A stretch of DNA of 38,981 nt from a virus. The stretch lies in IMG/VR virus record IMGVR_UViG_3300042508_000227, positions 1 to 38,981 of that record; one strand, written 5' to 3'. A program made the translations under genes and the position numbers. Positions 15,301 to 23,748 of the stretch are shown piece by piece (within the stretch, counting starts at the first letter, position 1; every line of letters starts with the position of its first letter). The notes below the pieces were generated by a model that searched no databases, had not been told where the DNA came from, and saw nothing but the letters and a program-made list of their open reading frames with translations.

Positions 15301-16716
15301 GGGGGTTCCTAGGGCCTTTCCTGAGACCGCTGCCTCAAACCCCGGACCGTGGGCCATAACCTTGTCAAAAGCGTCCTTGACCTCCTTGGAGACGGTCAGG
15401 TCCAGTTCAGAACCAGTGATGTCCCGGTACAGGGAGATCATCCAGTCCGTCATATTCTTGAACAGGCCCTCCAGGCCCTTGGGGGCTTCCCCATCCCGGA
15501 GGTACTTTTGGAATCCCTTGGCGAACTTCTCCTCGGAAGCGACATCCCAGACCCACTGACCGTCCTTCTGGGTCGCACCGGACCACTTGGCGACATCATC
15601 AATGTTGGCATCGGTAATTCCAAAGCGGGCTCCGGCGGGCACGGACTTGTCGAAGAGTTGACGACGGCCGACGTGGGAGATCTCTTCGACGGCCGTGGAG
15701 AAGTCGGGGCTGTTCAGGAAGCCGATGACGCGTCTGCCGTCCTCGGCAAATGCAGCGAAGCCCTTGACTTGAGATCCGGCCTCCTGCTCCAGCGCCTCTC
15801 CACCGGCCTGCTGATAGAGCTTCTGCGCTTCCTCACCACCAGCGATCTTGAGCTTGCTGCGGTCGATGCCCCACTGGTCAATGAGCCAGCTGGCGACATT
15901 GGCCTGGTGGTCCGACAGTCCAGGAACAGCAGCCTTGATCTGGCCCAGCTGTTCGCGGTGGATCTTGAGCTGCTCCCGAGCCATAGCTTCAGCCGGGTCA
16001 GCTCCGATTGAGCGGTTTAGATATCCGGCCCGATATAGACGAATGGAGTTGAAAACTCCTTCGGTAAGACCGCCGATTCCAAGACCCTCAAGTGCATTCT
16101 TTAGCCGTCCGCCAATTTCACTATCATTCGGATCGGCTGCGAGGAATTCCGTAACCGGATCCTTGAGCCCAGCGTGATCCCTCAACAGATTTGACAGGCG
16201 GGCTTCATGTCCGTCAAATACAGCAAAGTCGGCAATAGCTCCGGCCGCAGCCCCCTTCACCATGGACTTAGCACCGATAAGAGCCTTGGCCTTATAGGTA
16301 TTTCCCGCAAGCCGAGCAACAGTGGCAGCTTCATCAACGTAGGAGCCAAGCTTGGCAATTCTGCGTGCCTTTCCGATCTTTCCAGCAATCCCAAGGCCGG
16401 GGACAAATCCGGTCAAGAAGTTGGTAATGCCTTCAGTCACAGCACCAGCCGCCGTCTCTGCTCCGGTAGTAAGGCCGAAATAATCCGGAACCTCATAACC
16501 AAAAGGCGCGGCCGCTAGACCAGAGATGTCTGAAGCAGCGGCCAGAATTCCCTTAGGAATTCCCATAAATGCGTCTGTGGTGTAATCAATGAACGTTGGG
16601 CTGGAAGCGGCAGATTGCTGAACAGTTTCGGTAGCAGACCCCATAGCCTTCTTGGAGGAAGGCTGAGAACCGATCCGATAAAACTCATCAGCGGTGTAAT
16701 TTTGAAAGATACTCAT
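12385..16716 (-). CDS. Large internal virion protein (T7 gp16-like position)
   Basis: 1443 aa, the largest gene, placed like T7 gene 16 between the gp15-like protein and the fibre. Such proteins are ejected into the cell to extend the tail through the envelope. No transglycosylase catalytic motif is seen at the N-terminus, unlike T7 gp16. Residues about 320-450 look like a zincin-type domain of large polyvalent phage proteins, but the metal motif reads EEISH (344-348) instead of HExxH. A Pro/Ala-repeat linker (PSPAAAAPSPAAAAPKPAA, coding positions near 14580-14660) separates it from a helical C-terminal half containing WMNSILSGPVTHAVN. Probably a DNA-ejection channel component. Confidence 0.8.
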   Translation of the reverse strand: MSIFQNYTADEFYRIGSQPSSKKAMGSATETVQQSAASSPTFIDYTTDAFMGIPKGILAAASDISGLAAAPFGYEVPDYFGLTTGAETAAGAVTEGITNFLTGFVPGLGIAGKIGKARRIAKLGSYVDEAATVARLAGNTYKAKALIGAKSMVKGAAAGAIADFAVFDGHEARLSNLLRDHAGLKDPVTEFLAADPNDSEIGGRLKNALEGLGIGGLTEGVFNSIRLYRAGYLNRSIGADPAEAMAREQLKIHREQLGQIKAAVPGLSDHQANVASWLIDQWGIDRSKLKIAGGEEAQKLYQQAGGEALEQEAGSQVKGFAAFAEDGRRVIGFLNSPDFSTAVEEISHVGRRQLFDKSVPAGARFGITDANIDDVAKWSGATQKDGQWVWDVASEEKFAKGFQKYLRDGEAPKGLEGLFKNMTDWMISLYRDITGSELDLTVSKEVKDAFDKVMAHGPGFEAAVSGKALGTPTLLRQAAPAPGTPGSTGPISAPSRALTEVPPGSLGLGKPGGVPDMPLNLERISSSSDAARTMKTIVEQERASMADAPLGLESVADAAKPVAESLARYIPEIDPLTLQRNMSTGKNSAWQLREASIELQGMRKYESSGAQRLFELASKGSGAGSDDIYEFLLGETALRAVAHQIKQRSREIARALVSMRIVPTPDREFKFLPMIPKAGEAIPSPAGMVPSPAAAAPSPAAAAPKPAAIPSPAAVTPEMSAEARANTIRQVIEQAGGEDAVRARMVRFAAAHRVGGADAVLKLAEGYRGKTAALTEYWMNSILSGPVTHAVNISSNILTAVYLPFERALGASVRNDWKTAGTALRQYIHLAQELSDAVRLAWTAFKLDENILTKVGTSERDMAGRAISGVGLGFKPETTGSMAADWVGKALNIPSRLLATEDEFFKQLQYRASYKTDLYVEGMSRFNGDSRAASQWAEDTFNRTVQDGQAYAESVVARRANLAADKAISNGDIPLSAKGSFISKYMADEKNWDPALGAMSQSALERAQYSTFSTPLDPSAPGFISPTRLAAGVQNLVTKNPYLRFLFPFIRTPTNLLNFTIERSVFGIPRNARMAFAEYGKALNHADASVRADAAGRLAFSAAITATVGMAVASGAITGGGPKSKAEREAKIQAGWQPYSIKLGNRYYSYKREDPFSSMIGLIADIGEGMQYADERNVKGLDAVVNTAVLALARNITNKTYLVGITNITNALSNPEQFGQNLTNQYVSSLIPFSSALSQSVYTVSGDPVLRDVRTMVDAVKAKIPYLAEDVAPKRNILGDVIEAPSRGARGLALINPVTYTDATPDPILREFDLLGHGFTPPKETRGAIDLTSFRTASGQMAYDRWLELHGKIQIRGRSLRDSLNRLISSKAYQKLSPVSTDDYDSPRVREVRAVISKYREAAYKQLLKESPELNQASRVDFANKQALRMGRSAQELLDLGNR

Positions 16717-16727
16717 GTATGTATTTC

Positions 16728-19472
16728 TTACTTGAGGGGAAGTCGGATTCGGATGAGACGGGACTGCTCTTTGATCAGATCTTCATAACTGGTGTTGAAG
16801 CCAGCCTCTCCAAGCCGTGGAAGAATCCTTTCAGCAATATATCCCTGAGTTCCATTGCTGTTTCTATATTCCTGGTCATGGAAAGCAAAATCTTCCCGAG
16901 ATCGAAAGAACAGAAACGATGCAGGATCTAGATGAACTGGGTCCATTTTCACCCCATCTCTAGTCTTCATTTGAGACACCTCAGTCGGATCGTACCCAGA
17001 CATAGACTTATAGACCCAGTATTTAGCCGTGGCTGCTCGGTCAAGAATCCTGGGAGCATTTGGATTCTTTGCGTCTGGTGTAAACAGGCCCTCAGGGCGG
17101 ATCTCAAATGCCCGAGCCCGCCCAGCGTCCCCTCCTATAGGAGATGATCCAGAATAACGGAGGTATTCATCCATCGAAAGATTTTTGATCTCGCTCAGGG
17201 CGCTCTTGATGTCGAGCTGGAGAGTGCTCTTGGATTGCTCAAAAGCATCAATAGATTCTGGACCTGGGCTGAGGGCCATGGCCGTATCTGCTTCAGAAAC
17301 TGAAGACATTGCCTTTCCAACATTTGCCTCCTGCTGAGTAAAGGCTCCCTCCCCAAACCACGGCCTAAACTCCGATTTCACGGCGGCCCCCCCGACCGAA
17401 CCGGCGGGGGTGGCAATATCTCCTGGAACAGGGGGAGCGCTGGGAGCCTCAAAGGGGCTCTTGTCGGATTCTGAGACTCGCTTGAGGATGTTCTTTTGAT
17501 TCGCCGTCAGCTTCTTCTCGAAGTCTGGCTTGACCGAATCAATGATATCTGGAAGATTGTTTAGAGCAGCGTCAATCCGGACGTTCGCTGTTCCCGATGT
17601 TTTGGCCGTCTGAGATCGAAGCTGATCCATAATAAGACCCTCAGCTCGCAGGACAAGCTGGCCGTATTCTCCAGAATTCATGTCCTCTTCCACAAATCCA
17701 AGCTGAGCCACAACAAGCTGAGCAGCCCTAGCAGCGTGTGGGCGGAGGCCAGTGGTGATCTCAGTCTCAGAAGTAAGCCTATTTGCCCCCTTCAACTTCT
17801 CTCCGTATTCAGATCGAAGAAAAGCCTTGCGCTTTTCGGTCAATTCTTGGGCCTTAGATTGAATGGCCTGGGAGGCTGCTGTAGGATCATTTCCATACTT
17901 TTGGCGGAATTCCGTGGTGGAGCTGAAGGCCACAACATCCGCAATGACTTCATTCATGGCAGAGTCTCCAATGGCATCCAACTCTCCAACGTAGGAAGGC
18001 TCCATTATCTGGGGCTGAATTCCCGTCCAAACAGTTCCCCCAAGTTGCTTTTGGACATACTCGGAAATTGCCATTCTGGACCTGGCGCCCATGGCCTTAG
18101 CAGAGGTGATCTGCTCTAGGAGCCTTCTAGCCTGGGTTTCACTGATCTGGCCGCTCTCCAAGGCGTTATAAGCACGATTTTCAAGATCAGTTAGGTCATC
18201 GGCAGTGAAAATTTCCCGCTCCATGCGCATAGCCAAGATTGACTGGGCGCTATCCCGCTTTTCCGTATCAGCCTTCTCTCGATCCCTTTTGCCAAAGTTG
18301 ATGATGGACTCCTCCATCCCCGTAATCCGCTCAATGAAATCAGGAGAAAGACGGGCCCAAACATCATCAGAAATGTTCTTGAACTCTGGGCGGATTTCAG
18401 AAATGAGCCTTTGCCGATCCTTGAGACTCATGGCCGTATATTCTTGACCGTTAGACTCCGAAGTCTCGGCACGCTGCTGAATTCTTCCCAGGATGGCCCG
18501 AGAAACTTCCGCAGTAGCGATTGATTCATCTCGACTCTGACGGCTGATAGCCTGATCGTTCCTTGTCTTTTCGGCCTGCTCAATATTCTTGAGTTCTTCA
18601 GCCAGCTGGGCCTGAAATTTTCCACCAAGAGGCCTGCCCGCAATCGGGTTTTCCATTGCGTAGATAACCAGAGATCTGGCCTGGTCATAATTACCCTGGG
18701 CAGTTTCTGCGTGAATCCGGTCACTGTATGCGCCCATAACAACATCATCGCCGGATCCGTAACCCTGATCATAATATTCCGTGACCAGGGCCTTTACAGG
18801 ACCGTCCATAGCTTCTTGGATGTCTTCAGTCCTAACGGCGCTGAGGCTTCGGTACACAGAATCTGAAAGATCAAGAGTTGCCCGTGCCTTGATTTTTTCG
18901 GTCCGAAGCTGAGAGACCTTGGCAGAAATTACCTCATCAATCCGGGCCTTAGCTTCAAGTGCCCCCTTTTGCATGTAATGGCTATTGGATGGGATATTGG
19001 CATCGGTATATGCCTTATCCATGATCTTAGCCAGCTCATTTGGATCTTTTGCGGTTCCGTCCGGATTGAAGGGCTCACTAAGAGTATCGAGTTGAGCATA
19101 TAGATTTGTCTGATACTTATCCCGCATCAGTCGCTGTCCGGCTGTTTCCAAGGCCGACTGATACCGCCAGGGCGCGATTCCGCCCTCCTTTTCAATCCAT
19201 TCGGTGGCCTTGCGTCGAAGGACCATCTCAGAGGGCGCCTCCATTGCCTCAAGCCGCCCAGCCTGCCTCTCACCAGCAACACCCATGGCAACCGCATCGC
19301 TCATGAATCGCTCGAGCTGCGGATTGAGATCCTTCAGGGCCTTGGCAATCTGAAGCTGCCTGGTGACATCCGGCTCAGCCAGGACCGGCCGGTAGTAGAT
19401 ATCAACGGGGGCAGCAGTGGGCTGAACCGTCCGCTGAATGTCAAATTGTGGGTTGATGCGTTCCTTGGCCAT
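16728..19472 (-). CDS. Internal virion protein (T7 gp15-like position)
   Basis: 914 aa, predicted mostly alpha-helical and charged (long runs such as EELKNIEQAEKTRNDQAIS), as expected for the gp15 ejection protein that forms the periplasmic tube with gp14 and gp16. The start at 19472 (MAKERINPQFDIQRT) is chosen because AGGA lies 6 nt upstream and it avoids overlap with the gp14-like gene; an open frame extends to 19511. The C-terminal segment ends in a hydrophobic/basic stretch (LIRIRLPLK). Assigned mainly by size, composition and order. Confidence 0.78.
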   Translation of the reverse strand: MAKERINPQFDIQRTVQPTAAPVDIYYRPVLAEPDVTRQLQIAKALKDLNPQLERFMSDAVAMGVAGERQAGRLEAMEAPSEMVLRRKATEWIEKEGGIAPWRYQSALETAGQRLMRDKYQTNLYAQLDTLSEPFNPDGTAKDPNELAKIMDKAYTDANIPSNSHYMQKGALEAKARIDEVISAKVSQLRTEKIKARATLDLSDSVYRSLSAVRTEDIQEAMDGPVKALVTEYYDQGYGSGDDVVMGAYSDRIHAETAQGNYDQARSLVIYAMENPIAGRPLGGKFQAQLAEELKNIEQAEKTRNDQAISRQSRDESIATAEVSRAILGRIQQRAETSESNGQEYTAMSLKDRQRLISEIRPEFKNISDDVWARLSPDFIERITGMEESIINFGKRDREKADTEKRDSAQSILAMRMEREIFTADDLTDLENRAYNALESGQISETQARRLLEQITSAKAMGARSRMAISEYVQKQLGGTVWTGIQPQIMEPSYVGELDAIGDSAMNEVIADVVAFSSTTEFRQKYGNDPTAASQAIQSKAQELTEKRKAFLRSEYGEKLKGANRLTSETEITTGLRPHAARAAQLVVAQLGFVEEDMNSGEYGQLVLRAEGLIMDQLRSQTAKTSGTANVRIDAALNNLPDIIDSVKPDFEKKLTANQKNILKRVSESDKSPFEAPSAPPVPGDIATPAGSVGGAAVKSEFRPWFGEGAFTQQEANVGKAMSSVSEADTAMALSPGPESIDAFEQSKSTLQLDIKSALSEIKNLSMDEYLRYSGSSPIGGDAGRARAFEIRPEGLFTPDAKNPNAPRILDRAATAKYWVYKSMSGYDPTEVSQMKTRDGVKMDPVHLDPASFLFFRSREDFAFHDQEYRNSNGTQGYIAERILPRLGEAGFNTSYEDLIKEQSRLIRIRLPLK

Positions 19473-19473
19473 G

Positions 19474-20100
19474 TTAGATCCTGAGGGAGGTCTGGAGAGT
19501 CTGCCGATCAAGAGTATTCAAGTACAGGCTGCTATACATACCGGCCAGATTTCCACCGACCTCGAGGCCGGTGGCAATCGCACTGGGATATAAAACAGGC
19601 TTGGGGGTCATGCTGAGAACCCGGCCTTGATACTCGGCCCCCATTCCGCGCTTTGCCTGTTCAAGTTGGAACAGCGATCCGCGCAACTGCTGCTGGGTGG
19701 TCAGCAGGGCGCTTGCCTCACGGCGGTAGTAATCATCCATCAAAGAGTTCACACTAAGACCGGCGACCCCACTTTCCATAGCAGATGTCCGTGCGGTGGC
19801 TCTGGCCTGCTCAGCCTGAGTAGAGATAATGCGCATCTCTTGGGCTGCCTTCTGCTGTTCCTGTTGCTGCCTTAGGCTGATGTCTGCGTACTGGCTCAGA
19901 AGACTCTGTTCGGCAATCTTCTGATTGGCCGCATACATCTGGTTCTGATAGGCAGACTGAGTAGAGGCCGCCTGCTGCTGAGCCACGTACCCATAGATAG
20001 GCGTGGCGATGGCTGAGGTCAGAGCAGTTCCAACAGCAACGTTGGCCACGAGAGCCTGGGTTGCCGTAAGTCCGCCAATAGCGGCTGCAAAGATGCACAT
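19474..20100 (-). CDS. Internal virion protein (T7 gp14-like)
   Basis: 208 aa. The N-terminus has a hydrophobic Ala/Gly-rich segment (about residues 4-40, IGGLTATQALVANVAVGTAL), followed by a Gln-rich helix (QQQEQQKAAQEMRIISTQAE), both typical of gp14-type core proteins that insert in the outer membrane during ejection. Located exactly between the gp13/GNAT-like and gp15-like genes, as in T7. Confidence 0.82.
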   Translation of the reverse strand: MCIFAAAIGGLTATQALVANVAVGTALTSAIATPIYGYVAQQQAASTQSAYQNQMYAANQKIAEQSLLSQYADISLRQQQEQQKAAQEMRIISTQAEQARATARTSAMESGVAGLSVNSLMDDYYRREASALLTTQQQLRGSLFQLEQAKRGMGAEYQGRVLSMTPKPVLYPSAIATGLEVGGNLAGMYSSLYLNTLDRQTLQTSLRI

Positions 20101-20102
20101 GT

Positions 20103-20597
20103 TTATTTGACCCTAATGAATTGATGAAAGAGTTCGCCAGAGATTCCCCTGGGGGCAGTGCCGATGATCCGGAATCCCAGCCACTCAAGCCACTTGAGAT
20201 GAAGGTTGTTCCTGGCATCCACCCAATTCCAAAGAATCGGATGGTCCCTGTGGAGGACATCTACCCACTTCTGGCATTTCTTTAGGAACGAGTATCGGAC
20301 ATCCCTTAGGCCATCGGATCCAAGCATCCAGACGCATCCTACGGGCTGCCCAAGGTCTTTACTGAGGTCTGGATGGGGGCCTACCCCAAACATACCAACA
20401 ATCCTTCCATCGTCCTTGAGAATGGAGTACCGCTGAGGTGAGCTGATATAGCTCTCCAGCAGTGCTGAGTCAGGAGTCATTCCAAGGGCCATGATCTCAC
20501 GGCGGTCTGCCGACCTAAGATTTGGGGTCAGCTGGCCAACGTCAAACATGGTGGCTTCTCTGACTCTGACCTTAGACACGTCGGCTGCGTGAGTCAT
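20103..20597 (-). CDS. gp13-like internal virion/assembly protein with acetyltransferase-like fold
   Basis: 164 aa, resembling the T7 gp13 family (DUF2833-type), whose sequence is GNAT-like: ILKDDGRIVGMFGVGPHPDL corresponds to the beta-strand core of an acetyltransferase, and NLHLKWLEWLGFRIIGTAP to its C-terminal segment (the 'W-x-x-x-LGF' ending). Acetyl transfer is unproven; T7 gp13 is needed for core assembly. The start at 20597 has AAGGA nearby and overlaps the gp12-like gene by 26 nt; MFDVG at 20549 is a possible shorter start. Confidence 0.75.
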   Translation of the reverse strand: MTHAADVSKVRVREATMFDVGQLTPNLRSADRREIMALGMTPDSALLESYISSPQRYSILKDDGRIVGMFGVGPHPDLSKDLGQPVGCVWMLGSDGLRDVRYSFLKKCQKWVDVLHRDHPILWNWVDARNNLHLKWLEWLGFRIIGTAPRGISGELFHQFIRVK

Positions 20598-23064
20598 ATG
20601 TTCCTTCGACCTCTGCGCTGAGGAAATAGGATGGAAGGGGGCTTGAGTTTTGGATCTCTACCACCATCTCCGTATTCTTCCCGTAGACAGGGAACCGATA
20701 CACGCCGGATTCCACTGGAACATCAGCGATAATGGATTGACCAGTCCCAAGAATATTACCAGACCACTGGTATTCGTATTGGGTTCCGCTAAATTCGTGT
20801 GTCACGGTTGTTTTGAAACTCGAGGAATTACTGTAGCTGAGCTGCATGGCCTTGATTTGGAACCGGCCAGATGCCAGGCTAGTCATGCGGCTACCATCGC
20901 TCTGCTTGAGGTATGGCTTAGAGAGCTGATATCGCATGGTGTATTGCTCTCCAATCCACAGAAGAGTCCCAATCCAGTTTCCAGAGACAACCAAGGAGGT
21001 GCCGCTGGCGGATTCCACATTTAGTCCATATCCGCCCTCAACGTTAGTGCCACCAATCTGCATCGCCTGCTTGACCGCATTCATAACCGATCCGATACCG
21101 ACGGTATACGGGAGTGTGATAGTGGTGGTATCCGTGGATGAGTTATAGGAGGCATTTGGAGAGCCACCAGAAGAAGTCGGAATTAGGCCAATCCGCCTAT
21201 CCAGGGCAACAACGAATTGCGAATATGTATCTTTTCGATTCGGCTCAGCTGTGATCTTCTCAAGGAAAAGGCCTTCGGATCCTCTTTGAATGACCACATA
21301 AAGCGTGGAGCCAATCCAAGACATCCCTCGAATAGTTGATCCAGCAAAGTTCCATGTGGACCAAGAAGACTGAATCCGCTCCTGTCCTGAATCGTACCAC
21401 TTGTAAATGAACAGAGATGACAGGTCTCCACCTGACAAAACAACCAAAATATTATCGTGGCTGGACCCGACCATTTCCACAATTTTTCCGTTGATGTATT
21501 TAGGAACGTGGGCGGAAATGTCAGGAGCCAGCAGAATCTCGCTGTCAGATGTGTTGGCAATCATCTGACGCACACCAGTGCAGCCGCCACGATCAAACCC
21601 AAAGAAAATTGCATCTCCAATCACCACGGGACGGGTGGTGTTCAAGCAATCATAGTTTGCCGTTGGGGTTAGAACAACGTTAGTCGATGTCAGAATGGCC
21701 TGGCGTGTTCCAAGGATGAACTGAACTCGATCCGAGAACAGCACCAGCCGATCGCTGAATGGGATTGCGTGGCGGAAAAGAGTGATTGATGGGTGACTGG
21801 AAGAAATGTCAATGGGGTCTGAATCCAAAAGCTTACTAACGCTGGTCCGCCAGAAGTTGAAATAGAGCCCGCTCTCTGAGAGAATGACGCTTTCTCCGGC
21901 TAAAACCCCAAGCCGTCCACGGAAAAGGAAGATGTCAGAGATCTGGCGCCCAACGAATGATGGGGTTGGGTTGCTCACCTCATCTCCAGCAAGACGGTCT
22001 GCCCATTTGGCTCCGCTGTAGTCACGCCCGGTGGGGTATCCGCTTCCAGACCCAGACGGGGTAAGGCCATCAGCCCGCTTGAAGATGAACGTTCCGTCAG
22101 ACTGGCGGATAAGAACGTGAGGCATCGTGGAGTAGTCGTACTTGTACTTTACCCCAGGAGCAACGGTTTCAGCCCAGGTTCCCTCGCCAATGCTGGATCC
22201 GTTCTTGGACTGGAAGGTCAGCCAGTAATCATCCACATCAGTATCTGGAAGACCCTCAACATTGACCTTGAATCCATTGGGGGCAATAGTCGGAAGGTCC
22301 GTAAAAGCCTGAACGCTCCCCTTCACCAAGCCCAGCCCGTTTCCTCCGATGCCGTCAGAAACAGAAATGTTGAAAGCCGAGCTTCGGGTGAGGTGCAGCA
22401 CATACGAACTTCTGGTCGAGGCCCCGCCAGCCGGTGATGTTAGGTTAGCCCTAAGGCGAGCTGCAAGATAGACCCCGTCTGCATGTGAGATATGACTGAA
22501 GGACTCTCCATCTACAGTGTTATTGGATGTGGCATTGCTTTCACTGGTCCAGGTGGAAGTGAAATCACCCTTGATCTCATACCTAGTGTTGTATGCTCCC
22601 TGCTTTACCCAGACAAGGGCCTCATTGGCTGCTGCCGCGCTGGTTGTGGCATCAAGGGCCGGTGTCTTTTCCGTGTTCAGGATGAACGTATAGTCGGCAA
22701 TAGAGACGCACTTGAAGACAGTCTCTGGAGTTCCGGCGATGTCCAGGTAGGTTTCTGCACCGCTGGGGACGATAACAGTTTTCTCAACGCCGTTCAGGTC
22801 AAAGACCTTGATGGAGTTATCCCGGAGGACCACCACATACCGCTCAATCCCATCTCCACGGTCAATCATGTGGACCTTGGCCGGGCCAGCAGATCCATTG
22901 ATGAGCTTGGCAATGTGCTCTGAAGGCGGCCGCTTTCCAAGCCCTTCAACGATCGAGCTGTAGGCGTTCTCTTGAACCTCAGCCTGCCCAGGAAACCGCA
23001 AATTAGGCGGCTGCTGAGAGACTCCATTCAAAAGATTTGGGATCGGGATGTTCAGAAGACTCAT
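20572..23064 (-). CDS. Tail tubular protein B (T7 gp12-like nozzle)
   Basis: 830 aa, similar in length to T7 gp12 (about 794). It begins with the hallmark MSLLNIPIPNLLNGVSQQPP and GQAEVQENAYSSIVEGLGKR. Beta-propeller-like internal repeats include FLFRGRLGVLAGESVILSES. It forms the tail nozzle and binds fibres. ATG 23064 is chosen over 23100 because GAGG lies 5 nt before it and homologues start this way. Adjacent to gp11-like gene. Confidence 0.93.
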   Translation of the reverse strand: MSLLNIPIPNLLNGVSQQPPNLRFPGQAEVQENAYSSIVEGLGKRPPSEHIAKLINGSAGPAKVHMIDRGDGIERYVVVLRDNSIKVFDLNGVEKTVIVPSGAETYLDIAGTPETVFKCVSIADYTFILNTEKTPALDATTSAAAANEALVWVKQGAYNTRYEIKGDFTSTWTSESNATSNNTVDGESFSHISHADGVYLAARLRANLTSPAGGASTRSSYVLHLTRSSAFNISVSDGIGGNGLGLVKGSVQAFTDLPTIAPNGFKVNVEGLPDTDVDDYWLTFQSKNGSSIGEGTWAETVAPGVKYKYDYSTMPHVLIRQSDGTFIFKRADGLTPSGSGSGYPTGRDYSGAKWADRLAGDEVSNPTPSFVGRQISDIFLFRGRLGVLAGESVILSESGLYFNFWRTSVSKLLDSDPIDISSSHPSITLFRHAIPFSDRLVLFSDRVQFILGTRQAILTSTNVVLTPTANYDCLNTTRPVVIGDAIFFGFDRGGCTGVRQMIANTSDSEILLAPDISAHVPKYINGKIVEMVGSSHDNILVVLSGGDLSSLFIYKWYDSGQERIQSSWSTWNFAGSTIRGMSWIGSTLYVVIQRGSEGLFLEKITAEPNRKDTYSQFVVALDRRIGLIPTSSGGSPNASYNSSTDTTTITLPYTVGIGSVMNAVKQAMQIGGTNVEGGYGLNVESASGTSLVVSGNWIGTLLWIGEQYTMRYQLSKPYLKQSDGSRMTSLASGRFQIKAMQLSYSNSSSFKTTVTHEFSGTQYEYQWSGNILGTGQSIIADVPVESGVYRFPVYGKNTEMVVEIQNSSPLPSYFLSAEVEGTYDSRSRRV

Positions 23065-23071
23065 GGATTCC

Positions 23072-23671
23072 TCAGAACTGATAGGGGTAACGCCGGTCAA
23101 TCACTCGCGCAACGTCGTAGTTGTCGAAGATGGTGTAATCTCCGGTCTCACCCTCGAACCGCTTGAGCTGGCTAAGGGCCATAATCTCATCTCGGAGGGT
23201 ATAGGTGTGGTGCTTTTCGGATCCAACAACTCGGTCTTGGAAGATCCGTGCTGCCCGAATCATGATGTAACTGCGGGCGGGCTGGGGAAGGTCATCCCAC
23301 TCCAGGGCCGTGACAATCTTGGCCTTGACTGTCTCCGAGAACTGGTAGGTCTGGTTCTTCTTATCAAACAGCTTGGTGCCTCGGAGAACTACTTCCATAT
23401 CCTGATTATTGGGGTAGTCAATATCACACATGATAATATTGCTCCCCACAACAATCTGGCCAGTAATTGGATCCGGGGTAAGTTCTCGATCCTCATCCGT
23501 GTTGAAGTGCCATCCATGGGATTGGACAGTGAGGCTGACTTCATCCAGAGTCTGCTGGGCCATGGCCACATCAGCAGAGTTGGATCCAGACAGGGTATTG
23601 ACTGGGGCCGAGCCAATGGTGGCCAGCATGATATTCACTGCCTGTAGCTTGGTGGTGGTGGTGAGAGCCAT
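23072..23671 (-). CDS. Tail tubular protein A (T7 gp11-like adaptor)
   Basis: 199 aa, same length class as T7 gp11 (196). The start MALTTTTKLQAVNIMLATIG, the segment SLTVQSHGWHFNTDED and RSYIMIRAARIFQDRVVGS are characteristic of this family. It links the portal to the nozzle. GGAG sits 6 nt before the ATG at 23671; an upstream in-frame start at 23683 is less good. Confidence 0.93.
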   Translation of the reverse strand: MALTTTTKLQAVNIMLATIGSAPVNTLSGSNSADVAMAQQTLDEVSLTVQSHGWHFNTDEDRELTPDPITGQIVVGSNIIMCDIDYPNNQDMEVVLRGTKLFDKKNQTYQFSETVKAKIVTALEWDDLPQPARSYIMIRAARIFQDRVVGSEKHHTYTLRDEIMALSQLKRFEGETGDYTIFDNYDVARVIDRRYPYQF

Positions 23672-23689
23672 GGGTTTCTCCAAAATGGT

Positions 23690-23721
23690 AAAAGGCCTGA
23701 TCCCATTTCTGGGACCAGGCC
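23690..23721 (-). terminator. Intrinsic terminator after the capsid gene (Tphi-like)
   Basis: On the minus strand GGCCTGGTCCC and GGGATCAGGCC form an 11-bp stem (one G-T pair) with a 6-nt loop, followed by TTTT (23690-23693). It starts 28 nt after the capsid stop. This is exactly where T7 carries Tphi, which lets most transcripts stop after gene 10 and a fraction continue into the tail genes. Confidence 0.82.
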
Positions 23722-23748
23722 CTAATCAATTCTCAGTCAAGCCGCGGA

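Noticed and set aside
15349-16011. 220-aa plus-strand open frame
   Set aside because: Antisense of the large internal virion gene; composition follows the sense codons and no ribosome binding site is present.
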